64,000 nucleotides of DNA. Origin: Thuidium tamariscinum. Its lineage: Eukaryota; Streptophyta; Bryopsida; Hypnales; Thuidiaceae. The position numbers and the translations under genes are program-made. The stretch spans positions 560,501 through 624,500 of the forward strand of contig OX344749.2 of NCBI GenBank assembly GCA_947034885.2, in the 5' to 3' direction. Numbering within the stretch: position 1 is the first letter of the stretch; each line of letters opens with the position of its first letter. Under the pieces are notes generated by a model. It had not been told where the DNA came from. It ran no database searches and worked only from the letters and a program-made list of their open reading frames with translations. Shown here one piece after another: positions 1 to 11,586 of the stretch.

Positions 1-2270
1 TTAGTATATTCATAGAAAAATCTCCTTTCATTGATTTTAAATTATTTTTAGTCACAATTTCCATTGTATTTTTTTTTCAAATGATAAAACATTTTGAACT
101 TCCACATATGGAAATTCTCACCACCAAACATATCCATGACATCCAACAAAAGGACAATAAATCTAATAGACCAACAATTTGATTTGCAATGAAGTACAAT
201 CAAAACCTTAAGAGATCTGAACTTTGAAGTATAAAAGGATCAAAACAACAGATTTCACTTATAATAAAAAAAATTGACCTTTATCAATCACTTAGTTGTA
301 ATCTCAAAATTAAAAAAATTGACCTTATTCAATCTTAGTTGTAACCTCAAATTGACTTCGCTCACAAGTAATTACTTCTTTCCATAATACAATGTTCAAC
401 TACATAAAGACAAAATAGATGTAACTTGCCACCCAACCATGTAAGAGAGATATTGACAGAAATGCTCAACCTAACTACAATCTCCTTCAAATCCCCTTTG
501 AGCTTTGTTACATATCACCCCAAAGTCTTTCAACATAACATAGAATACGTAAAGACTCGCTTAGGTGCACAATACATTGTGCACTATCTCCTAGTGAAGC
601 TTAGGTCCCATGGTGATCCAGCTACCATTAGTATATGGTGCTTGAACTACCAATCATCATAGTATTATCTTATAGTGCATTAGCTATCCTCGAATTCCAA
701 AGGCTTTATATGAATCAAATTCACCTTAACCCTTGAAGGATGGACCAGTGGCCGTGGAAACCTTGCATTTTGATACCGTGTGACATCACCTACTTTGAAA
801 AAGCCAAATATATGCATTGGAAGTCAAAATATTGTAGAAGATCTTCCCTTTCCACCCCCAATACCGAGGATGAAAAGTTGCATTTTTGTCCTAGAAGGAA
901 AGATTCTTTGTCATTCAGCGGACGCCAAATGTCCGCGGCGTCCTTCAAGGGCTAAGTGTTTAATTCCTTCTATGTCAGAGCATACCATGTCTTTCAAAGC
1001 CTTTGAACAAGGAGTTCGAACATCCTGACTTACAGCAGCTAAAATGCTCTGAGAATCAGCAGAACTTCGCAACAAGACCTGTGCACGTTGAGCCCAAAGA
1101 AGCTGGCTGAGCCTGCTGTAAGCAAAAGTTAACTCGAAAGGCTTTAGTTCGAATCTACCATCCACGCCCAGTGCAGCTCCTGCAAGGGGGTGGAGATAAA
1201 CGATTGTTCAGAAGCTTCGGTATTGCCAAGATGCCTTCTCTGGATTTAGGGTTTAAGAGAACGGCGTGTGCACGCAAGCAGGTGATCGATTTTTCACAAG
1301 TACCTCAACTGTTTTTTCGACATGGTTGCTTGCCCCTGGAAAATTTACATTGTCATGCTGTGTGATCTTCTTCACAAAAGACTCATTTTCATGGCGCGAT
1401 CAGATTTTGTGAACCTGCCTTTAAATTTCGATGAGCCCTGGTGCTGTGGCCACCCCACTGGCTAGGAGGACTCCGAAGGCGATGGCCTGGTCGTGCTAGT
1501 GCCTACGTCTTCCAATTCTCGGCTTCTTCCGCATGTCGCAGCAGCGTTTTAATGAAGTGAAGCTTATTAAGTTCCCTTAGAGTCACTGCGGGGGAGAAGC
1601 AGGGAAATTGTAGGGAATGACATGTAAGTAGAGCGTTTGCCCATCTTGCATTCTGGAATCTCACATTCTTGTTAGGTGAGAAGGGAGAGGCTTGTACTTG
1701 CGTTGCTTTAAGCATTTTTAGCAATATTCAAGAGTGCTTTCATTGGGTGATCACTAAAGAGCGCAGAAGTTAGAGATGGATTACTCTATGTTCAGGAGCC
1801 TAATCTGTTGGGATCAAATTCATATCACTATAAATGAAATTTTTATGCAATTTCAAATTGGGAGTGTGTAGGACATTGATAGGATACCAAAAATATTCCA
1901 TGATTCAAAGATTTGAGGTCTTGGACATTTAAGGAAGTCATGTTTACATCACTTGTTAATTGAAGGTGAGTGTATGAATAGATGAGTTGCTATTGATCTC
2001 AATAGGAGATGGGATTAGGTCCCTAATAATCCTACTTTGTAAGATGTTGGCCAACTTCTTATATAAGAGTTTCTGACACTTTAGCATCTTCTTCCTTTTG
2101 CACCAAGTTTTGGCTCACTTGCCACAACCATTGTGGAAATTCATTGATTGTATTCCTGTATAGTTTTCAAGAGCATTGACAAGGATGTCAATGGATACAG
2201 AAGCTATTGATAAGCCATCATATGCTTTGGTTGAAGGTGATTGCCTTTCCCTTAAATCAAGTGAACTAAC
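1..2270. other. AT-rich non-coding stretch, no supported gene
   Basis: No reading frame here has a recognisable domain, a plausible exon series or a paired copy elsewhere in the window. A slightly GC-richer patch at about 880-1500 holds an 84-codon open frame on the minus strand (911-1165). It lacks convincing splice context and family resemblance, so it is left uncalled. It could be a decayed exon or captured gene fragment. Confidence 0.5.
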
Positions 2271-2272
2271 TA

Positions 2273-3123
2273 AGGTAGTACCACCTATACCAGATCACTT
2301 AAGCAATTCTAGAAGAGATCATGAAGAATATGAGGCTACGCAAATTTTTCCCATGCAACAAGATAAGAAAGAAAGATGGAGATTGTAAATTTTTCATAAT
2401 TTTATTCCCCAAACTGAAATTACTATGATTTTTAGAACCCAAAAAATGCTTTGAACCCATAGCCAATGTCTAGAGTCATATAATTTGGATCATAATCAAG
2501 ATTACTTTCCCAATTAGTACTTTCCACACACTTTATGACACTTTGGGATATATATCATGACTTTATTAAGGTAGAACCACCTATTCCCGATTAGGGACCC
2601 ATACCAAACTTGTAGCATGTGGCTATTTCGAACTAAGGCTAGAGGGATTTTCAATCAAAGTTTGGAATGTACTTTTTTCCCATTTTCAAGGTTGAGACTA
2701 ATAAAGTTATGACACATGTCCCAAAGTGTCATAAAGTATGTAGAAAGTACTAAGTAGAAAAGTAATCATGGCTATGATCCGAATTGAGAAACTCTAAACA
2801 TTTGCTATAGGTTCAAAGCACTTTTTGGCTTTCAAAAATCATAGTAATTTCAGTTTTGGAAATAAAATTATGAAAAATTTGCAATCCCCATATTTCCTAT
2901 CTTTTTATACGAGAAAAATTTGCATAGCCTCATACTCCTCATGAATTGTTCTATAATTGCTTAAGCGATCAGGTATAGGTGGTTCTACCTTAGTCCCAAC
3001 CTTGAAAATGGGGGAAAAGTACATTCCAATCTTTGATTGTAAATCTCTTCTAGCTTTGGTTGGAAATAGCCACATTCTATAGATTGGATATGGGTCCTTC
3101 ATTGAGAATAGGTGGTTCTACCT
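2273..3123. mobile_element. Compound inverted MITE cluster (TA-flanked, AGGTAG ends)
   Basis: Two segments, A (about 2273-2568) and B (about 2569-2697), are followed by inverted copies A' (about 2700-2993) and B' (about 2994-3123). Each segment end carries AGGTAGNACCACCTAT or its reverse complement. The B...B' unit starts AGGTAGAACCACC at 2569 after TA (2567-2568) and ends GGTGGTTCTACCT at 3123 before TA (3124-3125). A TA duplication next to terminal inverted repeats is typical of Tc1/mariner-type (Stowaway-like) MITEs; assignment to that group is inference. The arms have diverged, so the structure is old. Confidence 0.65.
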
Positions 3124-3447
3124 TATCACCTTGATTTGTAATCTAAATTTCTTGGGGCCAATTGCAAGAGGTACACATATTTTTAGGGGTGTACACTTAT
3201 TTCACATTCAAATAAAATCCAAGTGAAATAATAACTTTTTGCTCAAAATTATAATTTCTATGATTTTCTTTAGAGTAGAGTCAAAAAATGTCCTAGAAAT
3301 AATCCATAATTGCCTTTTTAGATATTTATTAATTAGCACTTAAGTACTTACCATTAATTGACAAGTTATTCCATTTTGGCATTAGTGTGCTAATTTTGTT
3401 TAAAAATGAATGAATTTGCATGTTTTCTTGGATAGGTATGGATGTCA

Positions 3448-3721
3448 ATAGATGAAATTTCAGGCCTCGAAAGGGCCATCTTAGGTTTGTTCCTAAAATT
3501 GTTCTTGAAACTATTTCTGAAACTGATGGTTGCTATCAAGCCAACAATTATAAAAAACAAAGACAAAAAAAAAATTGTCTTGAAATGCAAAAAAAAGTTC
3601 AAAATTTTTTTATTTAAAAAAATTAATTTAATGATGTGGCACACTCTCAACCACATTAGATTCTTGTATTCCCATAGTCTAGGAACTTGTAGTCTTCCGG
3701 AGGCCTCAAATTTCATCTAAT
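3448..3721. mobile_element. ATTAG-ended MITE family, copy a
   Basis: The copy begins ATAGATGAAATTTCAGGCCTC and its end is the reverse complement of ATTAGATGAAATTTGAGGCC. Its interior shares the order of blocks (a C-rich 'GGAACCTGTAGTCTTCC'-type block near the right end, an A-rich middle) with copies at 53876-54139 (opposite orientation), 57255-57541 and 60279-60579. No transposase is encoded. The superfamily is unknown because the target duplication is not clear. Confidence 0.75.
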
Positions 3722-3970
3722 GTTTTTGGGACAAAATTGGGCTAGTCTACCTTTGTACTATTCAAAATGTCATCGTAGGTGCAAGCTATCAAGGGTAGTC
3801 TAATTGAAAGCCAATTGAAAGCCAATTGAAAGCATTGAGCATTTCAATGTACTTATTCGAAGATCCTTTGAATTAAATTGAAGATTTCTTGAGTTAAATT
3901 GAATTAGATAGTTGTTTTAATTTGTCTTCACATAAATGCAAGCCTTATAGAGCAAGGGCTTGAGCTTGTA

Positions 3971-4168
3971 CAAAAAGGTGAGTTCATCTATCAAAGTAGC
4001 TGTGTAGACTGTAGAATAGGGACTTGGTCTTGTTCAAAAGGTGAATTTCATCTATCAAGGTAACCTTGTAAAGTAGGGACTTGGTCTTGTTTAAAAGGTG
4101 AATTTCATCAATCATGGTAACCTTGTAGAATAGGGACTTGATCTTGTTCAAAAAGTGAATTTCATCTA
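3971..4168. repeat. Tandem repeat, about 57-bp unit
   Basis: About 3.4 head-to-tail units start near 3971 (63 bp), 4034 (57 bp), 4091 (57 bp) and 4148 (partial). Each contains AAAAGGTGAATTTCATC and GTAGAATAGGGACTTGG with few differences. The open frame across it on the minus strand is a by-product of a repeat unit divisible by three, not evidence of a gene. Confidence 0.85.
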
Positions 4169-4174
4169 CAGTGG

Positions 4175-6125
4175 AAACACCCAAAACCGTCCAAATAAGG
4201 AATTCATAATAGTTGGAGGTAGAGTTTTCTATTAATGATATTTTGTAGTATTAGCAAGTGAAAATCATGAATATTAAAAAAAAAATTAGATTTTTCGGAC
4301 ATAGTATGTAATTTCTACAAATTTTCAAAGTGTTGGCTCCCTAGACCTGCGGAACCATCCTGTAGGTGCCCAAAAAACTGAACCCTGCAAAAATCAGCAC
4401 TAAGCCAACCAGATTTTCTTATGTGTTCTTCAATTGTGTCAGCAAATTACAATCGCACATGTGGCAAACACATTAACTACATTCTAAGGACATATTTGGG
4501 TGAATCTATGGTCCACTGCAAGGAATAGGTGCGGGAATGGGTGTTTTGCCCTTATCAAGAGAGACCAGCCCACTTTTGTTCTTTGCCCAATTCCATCTCC
4601 TACTACAGACCCCAATTTTGTCAAAAAAAATCCCCCAAATCTATCCAGAAAACCAAGCGCACCCCTCTGAAACAAGGCAGTCTTCCTTACGGAGAGCTTC
4701 TGAAGCACGAGCAACGTGTACTCGAGCTGCATCTGAGCGATTTGTATATAAAAACTCTGTTAATCATTGAGGGGTGGAAGCCACTAAACACAAGAATGAT
4801 GTTCTAATATGATATCCGTTTTTAGAATATCTATTTGATTCTCCTCTAAATGAGGATGCTCTCCCAGATGGACCGAAATATGAAGGCTCCGTCATGCCCG
4901 GAACCATGTTACCGGCATCATCACAGGCTGGCAGAGATAAGTTAGAAAACATTATCGTTTTCAAGCGTCATGTGCGATTGCAGTGCAGGTGAGAAATCAT
5001 TGCTGGGCACCGTTGGGAAGATCATCCCCCATTGGGTAAGAATGTAAGTAAGTACGGCGGGGTAGAGCAACAATTTTCATCCATAGACTGGTTCCATTCC
5101 TGAGGTTGGTAATGGAGAGTGATCGTGGAATATTCTCTTGATTGATGATATTATCTGTAGGCCTACTTGTGCAATTAACGGAAGCAGGGCTTGGGAAATG
5201 CTTTCATTTAATTTCCCCTCCACCAGCAACACCTAAATTGGCTTCGATTAGCTGAGTTTCTACCCCAAACATCCTTGCGCTACCAATACATTACAAATTT
5301 TTTTGTAAAACTACAACAAACTTCATAAATTTGATAGCCAATTTGCAACTTCTTCCACAATGGAATTAGCATTTAGTAAGTTAATTTTATGTTGCAGTAC
5401 TCCCAATAATCCTTCACAACTTGCAAAATTTTGTCTTATCAAGTTTTTTTTAATACTACTCACTGTTGATTCTTGTTTATGTTGAAGGTAGCATGTTGCA
5501 CAAAATTCCATAAATTAGTTCTTGGATCACTGCCAACAACTGTTGAGACTTCTTCTGTACTGGATGCAAGGAAAGCGGTTTGATTGACAACAATGGCCTT
5601 TCCCAAGATGGTGGATATCCTGGAGAGGTTCTTGGATATCCTGGATAGTACGAATGCCATTAAATCAGACCAGTTCTTTCATAACGATCCTGGCATTTGT
5701 GGTTGAGGACAGTGATTCCTCTGCATAATCGGAAGTGCCAAGCGCAAGTCTAGATTTGCTAAAACCAAGTTCTGAAAGCCAGCACGGGCACATCTTGAAT
5801 GATGCTAACGGAAGGCCTACTCTCTAGCTGTTGAACTACACAAGAGAATAAGAAACCTCCACTGTCAAAAAAACCCATCCAAGGAATTCCTCAAATCGGG
5901 GCGAGTGGTCTCGATTCTCCAGACTTTTAAAAGTGTGGATACCCACTTTCGTTTACGAATCGAATCGTCTCAGGCGCCACTGCATCTCAAACTGTTTCCT
6001 TTTTGTCCTAACGGTAACCTAAAGTCTCATTGCCGAAACGGTAATATTCGAGAGATTCCTCATGAACATCGCGAATGTGGACATCGATCTCACCCACGAA
6101 ACTAAATCAATTATTTTTTTCCTTA
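4175..6125. other. Non-coding stretch upstream of the first pyrophosphatase gene
   Basis: No exon series, paired repeat or recognisable domain is visible. It is less AT-rich than the distal spacers, especially at 4500-5000 and 5650-6100. It may hold distal promoter sequence of the gene starting at 6747, but homology with the second copy begins only near 6127, so nothing here is supported by paralogue conservation. Confidence 0.45.
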
Positions 6126-6126
6126 C

Positions 6127-6746
6127 ACAACGGATAACTCTGCACGAGCTGGCGGCGAATGATCGGATGGAAGCACAAGGTCGTGCGGTGGGTCGGGCAG
6201 ACAGAGATGGCTGCCCGCGAAACAAAATTTAGGGCAGGGGAACTGAAGGGGAAGAGTGCAAGACGAAGGGAGTAGCTCATGATCAGCGCTTCTCGACTGT
6301 GTGCCTGCTTGCTGGTGACTCCGCTTTGTGCATCAAGCTCTCCTCCGTCATCGTCGCAGGTTTGCATCTCGCTCGGTTTTTGTTTTGCTGCTTCAGCTTC
6401 CAAATTTCAACTGGTAAAAGTCGTCAGCTTGTGCCTGTGCCTGTATTACTTTCGCACGGGCATTTCTTTCGCATGTCAGGGTTGCCGGCATGCGTCATTA
6501 TCTAGTCATTTCGGACAATGCGCTGTTTTGGTGGTAGGGGTAGTAGTCGTCGTGTGTGAGGAGTGATGCAGCGTCGTGTCCGATCGATTCTTGCTGGATT
6601 TGGTAGAGATCGGGACGTGCTGCGACAATTTCTGCGTTCATTCCTCTGCAGTTGCGAGTAGATTGATAGTCTCTCAACCCTGCGCTGGATGTGCTTGGGC
6701 AGGCGCGGCAGCATCGACTGGCGGAAGGCGATTGGTTGGGTCCGCG
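6127..6746 (+). promoter_or_regulatory. Duplicated promoter / 5' leader of pyrophosphatase copy 1
   Basis: From ACGGATAACTCT near 6127 up to the ATG at 6747, the sequence aligns on the opposite strand with about 47990-48640 upstream of copy 2. Shared blocks include GAGCTGGCGGCGAATGATCG, GTGCGGTGGGTCGGGCA and CTCAACCCTGCGCTGGATGT. Homology stops abruptly further upstream, so this block is the 5' edge of the duplicated unit. A 5'UTR intron is possible, since CTGGTAAAAG near 6411 resembles a donor and TCCTCTGCAG near 6646 an acceptor, both present in copy 2. No TATA box is certain. Confidence 0.6.
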
Positions 6747-9700
6747 ATGGTGTTGGGCGTCGTCTTCGTGTTGGCCTTCGTGCCGTCGGCGTGCGTGGTG
6801 GGCATTCTGTTCGCGCTGTCGCAGTGGTTCATCGTGTCGCGCGTGACGGTGGGCGGAAGCCACGAGAGCAACAATGGCTACCTACACGTGGATGAGGATG
6901 GCATTGACGACTCAGACGTTGTGGGCAAGTGCGCCGAGATCCAGGCCGCCATCTCGGAGGGTGCGTCTCCCTCCCCCTCTTTCTGTGTGCGTGTGCGAGT
7001 CCTGCATTCCCGATGTGGAGGAGTGCGAATGTGGGTGATTGCTTCCAGACCTGCGGGGTATTCTGAGATTGGTTTTGAGTTGTTAGATTGCATTTGGTTG
7101 CGTCAGTGGTGCGTCGGTTTTATTTTGTCCCAGACATGTCTAAACCCTCAGCCCTGTTCAGGATGAAGTGGTGTGTCTAATGTGTCTGGGAGCCTTAGCT
7201 TGCTTGATCGGGCTCCATCAGGAGCTTCTCAATGTTTTCTTGGGGGTATTCCGTGTGCCTCTCGCGACCAATTTCCGGGATCCACCAGATCACCTTCACC
7301 CTCAAAAAATCGGTGTGTGAGGGTTTTGTTTGAATGACAGAGGGTTCTGGTATGTGTTTGCCGGTGTTTCAGGTTCGGAGTCTTTTTTGACGACGGAGTA
7401 CCAGTATCTGGGCGTGTTCATGGGCATCTTCTCTGTGATCATCTTCGTGTTTTTGGCTTCCGTGGGCGGCTTCAGCTTCGACCGTCAGCCGTGCGACTTC
7501 GACCCGGCTCAGTCATGTCCGTCTTCGATCGCGAACGCGTTTTTCAGCACCGTGGCTTTCATTTTGGGCGCCCTGACGTCGACGTTGTCGGGTTACTTGG
7601 GCATGAAGATCGCGACTTACGCGAACGCGAGGACGACCCTGGAGGCTCGTCGCGGCGTGGGGAAGGCTTTCATCGTGGCGTTCCGTTCTGGTTCGGTGAT
7701 GGGTTTCTTGCTTGCGGCGAACGGTCTTCTTGTTCTGTTTTTGACGATTTTGGCGTTCAAGCTGTACTTCGGCGACGACTGGGTGGGTCTGTACGAAGCC
7801 ATCACCGGTTACGGTTTGGGCGGTTCTTCCGTGGCCCTTTTCGGTCGCGTGGGTGGCGGCATTTACACGAAGGCGGCGGACGTGGGCGCTGATTTGGTGG
7901 GTAAGATCGAGCAGAACATCCCCGAGGACGATCCGCGGAACCCCGCTGTAAGTGTCTGTCCCGTCTCCGTTGTTTGTGCGTTTGTGTGTCGCTGTTCGGG
8001 TGCCTTTTTTTGAACAGGGTCGAGTGGATGTGGTGGGTTTGGGTTTTCGAAGATGTAGAACATTGACTCATGTCCCAGTCGGTTCTGATTTTCTGGGAAT
8101 GTCAGTCTGGAGACCCACCTACCTGCATGATTTAGGCAATGTTTCGATGTTCTTGGCTATTCCTGAGCGCCAATTCATTCAGACGTGTGATCTCTGCTGG
8201 TAAGCCATTTGGATCTGCTGAAGACTTGGGTGGGAGTCGATAATGAACTCGGGAAGTTTGGTTCCGAGCTATATCGGTGTGCGAGGTCTGTACGGTCGAG
8301 GATACCGTGGATTTGTGTAGTTGTGCGCGTTGCTGAAGTGTCGCGTTCGTGTGCAGGTGATTGCGGACAACGTGGGCGACAATGTGGGCGACATCGCAGG
8401 TATGGGAGCGGACCTGTTCGGTTCTTTCGCGGAGTCGACTTGCGCGGCTCTGGTGGTGTCTTCGATTTCCTCTTTCGGCACGGACCGCAACTTCGTGGCC
8501 ATGAGCTTCCCGTTGATCATCAGCGCGTCCGGTATTTTGGTGTGCCTGGTGACGACTTTGTTCGCGACGGACGTTTTCACGATCAAGGACGTGAAGGAGA
8601 TCGAGCCGACTTTGAAGCGTCAGTTGATCATTTCTACGATTTTCATGACGGTGGCCATCTTCTTGGTGTCTTGGTTTGCGTTGCCTGCGACGTTCACCAT
8701 CAACGTGGTGGGTCACGTGCCGAAGGTTGTGAAGAACTGGTGAGTTCGCAACTGATCACCTGGAGGCAAAATTCTCTTTGGGTTTTTGGGTGTGCGTGTG
8801 CGAGTGTTTCGTGGTTCTTTTTGGCCCGCGTGGCTTGCATTGATTTTGTGATGTGGTGTTCCCATACTGACACGTGATGGGCATTCGTTTTTGGACGTGC
8901 AGGCACATATTTTTCTGCGTGGGTTCCGGTCTTTGGGCCGGTCTGATCATTGGGTTTGTGACGGAGTACTTCACCAGCAATGCCTACCAGTACGTTTTGC
9001 AGTCTTCCATGTGTACTGAACGAGGACGTTGTTTGAGAGATGTTGTCTTTGGACAAATTGTCGGGACTTAAGGGATGTTGGTCGTTTACGAAGTGCACGG
9101 TGTTTGTTTGGTTCGAGGACCGCAGTGTCCTGGGGGTGTTTTGACTCTATCACGTCCAGGCCTGAATTTGTGTTTGTGTTTCAGGCCCGTGCAAGACGTT
9201 GCTGATTCGTGCAGGACTGGAGCGGCCACGAACATCATCTTCGGTCTCGCTTTGGGTTACAAGTCTGTGATCATCCCTGTGTTCGCCATCGCGGGCGCCA
9301 TCTATTTGAGTTACAGTTTGGCTGCGATGTACGGCATCGCCGTGGCTGCTTTGGGCATGCTGAGCACGTTGGCGACTGGCTTGGCCATCGATGCGTACGG
9401 TCCCATCAGCGACAACGCCGGCGGTATTGCGGAGATGGCTGGTATGAGCCACGAAGTTCGCGAGAGGACGGACGCCCTTGACGCCGCCGGCAACACGACC
9501 GCCGCCATTGGCAAGGTACTTTTGTGTCTCTATGCATTTGAGTGGATGTGTGCATTTAGTCAATACGTTGTCTGTAAGGGTGAACCTATCTGACCGTAGT
9601 AGTGGGTTGTGAGGATTTGGATTTCCTACACTTGTAGGTGTCTCCCTGGGTAATTCTATGGGGTACCGGTTGACAGTTGTGGAGTGGAAGCTATGCTTTT

Positions 9701-10662
9701 TCGGTTTTGAAACAGTAGTTATGGTTTTTTCAGGGCTTCGCCATTGGATCCGCTGCTCTTGTTTCCCTGGCATTGTTCGGAGCATACGTGAGTCGTGCCG
9801 GCATCGCGAGCGTGGACGTGATCCAGCCGAAGGAGTTCGTGGGTTTGCTCGTGGGTGCCATGTTGCCGTATTGGTTTTCTGCGATGACGATGAAGAGCGT
9901 GGGCAAGGCGGCTTTGGCGATGGTGGAGGAGGTGCGTCGTCAGTTCCGCACGATCCCAGGTTTGATGGAGGGCACGACGAAGCCCGACTACAAGCGTTGC
10001 GTGCAGATCTCGACGGACGCTTCGATCAAGGAGATGATTCCTCCCGGCGCTCTGGTGATGCTGACGCCTTTGATCGTGGGCACATTGTTCGGTGTGGAGA
10101 CTCTGGCTGGTCTTTTGGCTGGGGCTTTGGTTTCCGGGGTTCAGGTACTGGACTTTTTCTGGATTTTTTTCGAGTCTCGGGCTGTCGGAATGGAAGCGTG
10201 GGCATGACTACTGTCTTTTGCTTTGCTTGTTTATATCCCAATGGATGCGTGTATGTTTGGAAGGTTTTGTTTCTGACCTGTGAATCTTGTTTTTCGCAGA
10301 TCGCCATCTCTGCGTCCAACACGGGAGGTGCCTGGGATAACGCGAAGAAGTACATTGAGGTGAGGGGATTTCCTGTGGTCGAGGTCGGGGTCTTTATTGG
10401 CAGTACGATTGGGAGTGCGGATTTCTGATGGTGTTTTTCGTGTGTGTTGCAGGCTGGACGTTCCGAGCATGCGAAGTCGTTGGGTCCGAAGGGTTCCGAT
10501 TCGCACAAGGCTGCTGTGATCGGAGACACCGTTGGAGACCCTTTGAAGGACACGTCGGGTCCTTCTCTGAACATTTTGATCAAGCTGATGGCCGTGGAGT
10601 CTCTTGTGTTCGCGCCGTTCTTCGCCGCGAATGGAGGCTGGTTGTTCCGCGTCTGGACGTAA
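6747..10662 (+). CDS. AVP1: Vacuolar-type H+-translocating inorganic pyrophosphatase (type I), copy 1
   Basis: This membrane pump hydrolyses cytosolic pyrophosphate and moves protons into the vacuole. The eight exons are 6747-6960, 7373-7947, 8357-8739, 8903-8989, 9185-9515, 9734-10144, 10300-10359 and 10453-10662. All introns are GT-AG and phases match, giving 756 residues, close to the usual 760-770 of plant type I enzymes. Visible signatures are [11 protein letters not shown] (about 241-251), the acidic motif DNVGDNVGD (267-275), GNTTAAIGK (522-530) and [11 protein letters not shown] (710-720), which supply Mg-PPi-binding aspartates. Ala after NTT, rather than Lys, is the known mark of K+-dependent type I enzymes. 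The start was chosen because [11 protein letters not shown] leads straight into the first membrane helix and is shared with copy 2. Codons are GC-rich against an AT-rich background. It forms a convergent inverted pair with 44184-47989. Confidence 0.97.
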
Positions 10663-11000
10663 ATGTCTAGTGGGTGTTTTGATATTCGTGTTCGACTGTT
10701 GAATGCGAATGTGCTTCGACGTTGTAGGGTGCAGTACATGTGGAAGGTCGCTTAGTTTTAGTAACGGGAAGCGTTCAGAACATATTTGTTTTGGGGATTG
10801 GGAAGGGGAACCTTACTTTGGAGTGTAGGTATAGAGAGTTTAGTTGTGGCGATTGTGTTTTTGTGAACACACTCATATTCTTATTTTGGTGGGTAGTTGA
10901 GCCCCACTAGCATGACATTGGTCGTTATGTTCTGACTTCTTCAAAGCAATGGATCAGGTTATTGCCGCCCCCGCGTATTCTGGCTTCATCATTTTTAGTA
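10663..11000 (+). other. Duplicated 3' flank of pyrophosphatase copy 1
   Basis: Downstream of the TAA, blocks such as TGTGGAAGGTCGCT, TTTGTTTTGGGGAT and GAGCCCCACTAGCATG are shared in inverted orientation with about 43845-44183 below copy 2. This covers the 3'UTR and the inner edge of the inverted duplication. Homology fades near 10990-11000. No polyadenylation signal is clear. Confidence 0.6.
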
Positions 11001-11184
11001 ATGTAGTGTCGGTTTTGTTGTGTTACGTGGACTGAAAATTGATCACTGTGAGTTCTTTGCTGAGAAAGGTCAGAAATGTTCGTAATTTTAGTGGCTTGTG
11101 GCAACAACCTTCTTTGTGCTGCTATTCTGAGTTCCTGCATTTCTAGTTCTGTATACAGTGACTGCCAAAACTCAGTACAAATCC

Positions 11185-11530
11185 CAGTGGGCTTTGGAAT
11201 TGGTGCAACGTACCCTGTGGAACATCCTGCTGGACGCAGGCAGAGCAGCACAGCTGAAAGCACACCAAGCCTCTAATAATCGGCCTGATTATGCCGACAC
11301 CATCTAGCCCAAATTCGATCAAGTTTTTGAGTCTCGTGTTTTAGCATCTCGTCATGGCATGTCCATTAGGTGGAACTGTGAGGGCTCTCCGTGCCTCTTC
11401 TATTAGCTTGCTGGTTACTGTTTCTTTGTTTTTTCTCGCTTCTCTCTTCATTTGCCAGCCTCGGCTTGGCGGTTATTTTGTTCTCATTTTAATGCAATGG
11501 GTTCTGCCCAGTTTAAAAAATAAAAAAAAA
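11185..11530 (+). mobile_element. LINE (L1-type) 3' end, 5'-truncated
   Basis: From about 11185 the plus strand reads as a C-terminal ORF2 tail containing LWNILLDAGRAAQLKAHQAS, interrupted by a TAG and then continuing to a stop near 11405. An untranslated tail with CAGCCTCGGCTTGGCGG and AATGCAATGGGTT follows, ending in an A-rich run at about 11513-11530. The peptide matches LWESILDSGRAALLK in the LINE fragment on the opposite strand just beyond, so both belong to one family. Loss of the 5' end is usual for target-primed insertion. Confidence 0.7.
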
Positions 11531-11586
11531 GCTGAGTACAAAATCTGAATTTTTTCATTCAAACAACCTTACCTTGAGCACCAATG

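Noticed and set aside
911-1165. 84-codon minus-strand frame (MDGRFELKPFELTF...) with protein-like composition
   Set aside because: No start or splice context, no recognisable domain and no neighbouring exons; the local GC rise alone does not support a gene.
3971-4168. CRISPR-like array or repeated peptide gene
   Set aside because: Units are contiguous 57-bp tandem copies without distinct spacers; a plant nuclear minisatellite is sufficient.
6576-7166. Reading the first pyrophosphatase exon from the upstream ATG at 6576
   Set aside because: The equivalent frame in copy 2 differs upstream, and residues before MVLGVVFV do not resemble the family N-terminus, whereas the ATG at 6747 leads directly into the first membrane helix.
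9150-9785. Long antisense frame (211 codons) over pyrophosphatase exons, with counterparts at 8132-8716, 45369-45815 and 45937-46593
   Set aside because: Arg/His/Gln-rich shadow translations caused by GC-rich third codon positions of the real gene on the other strand.
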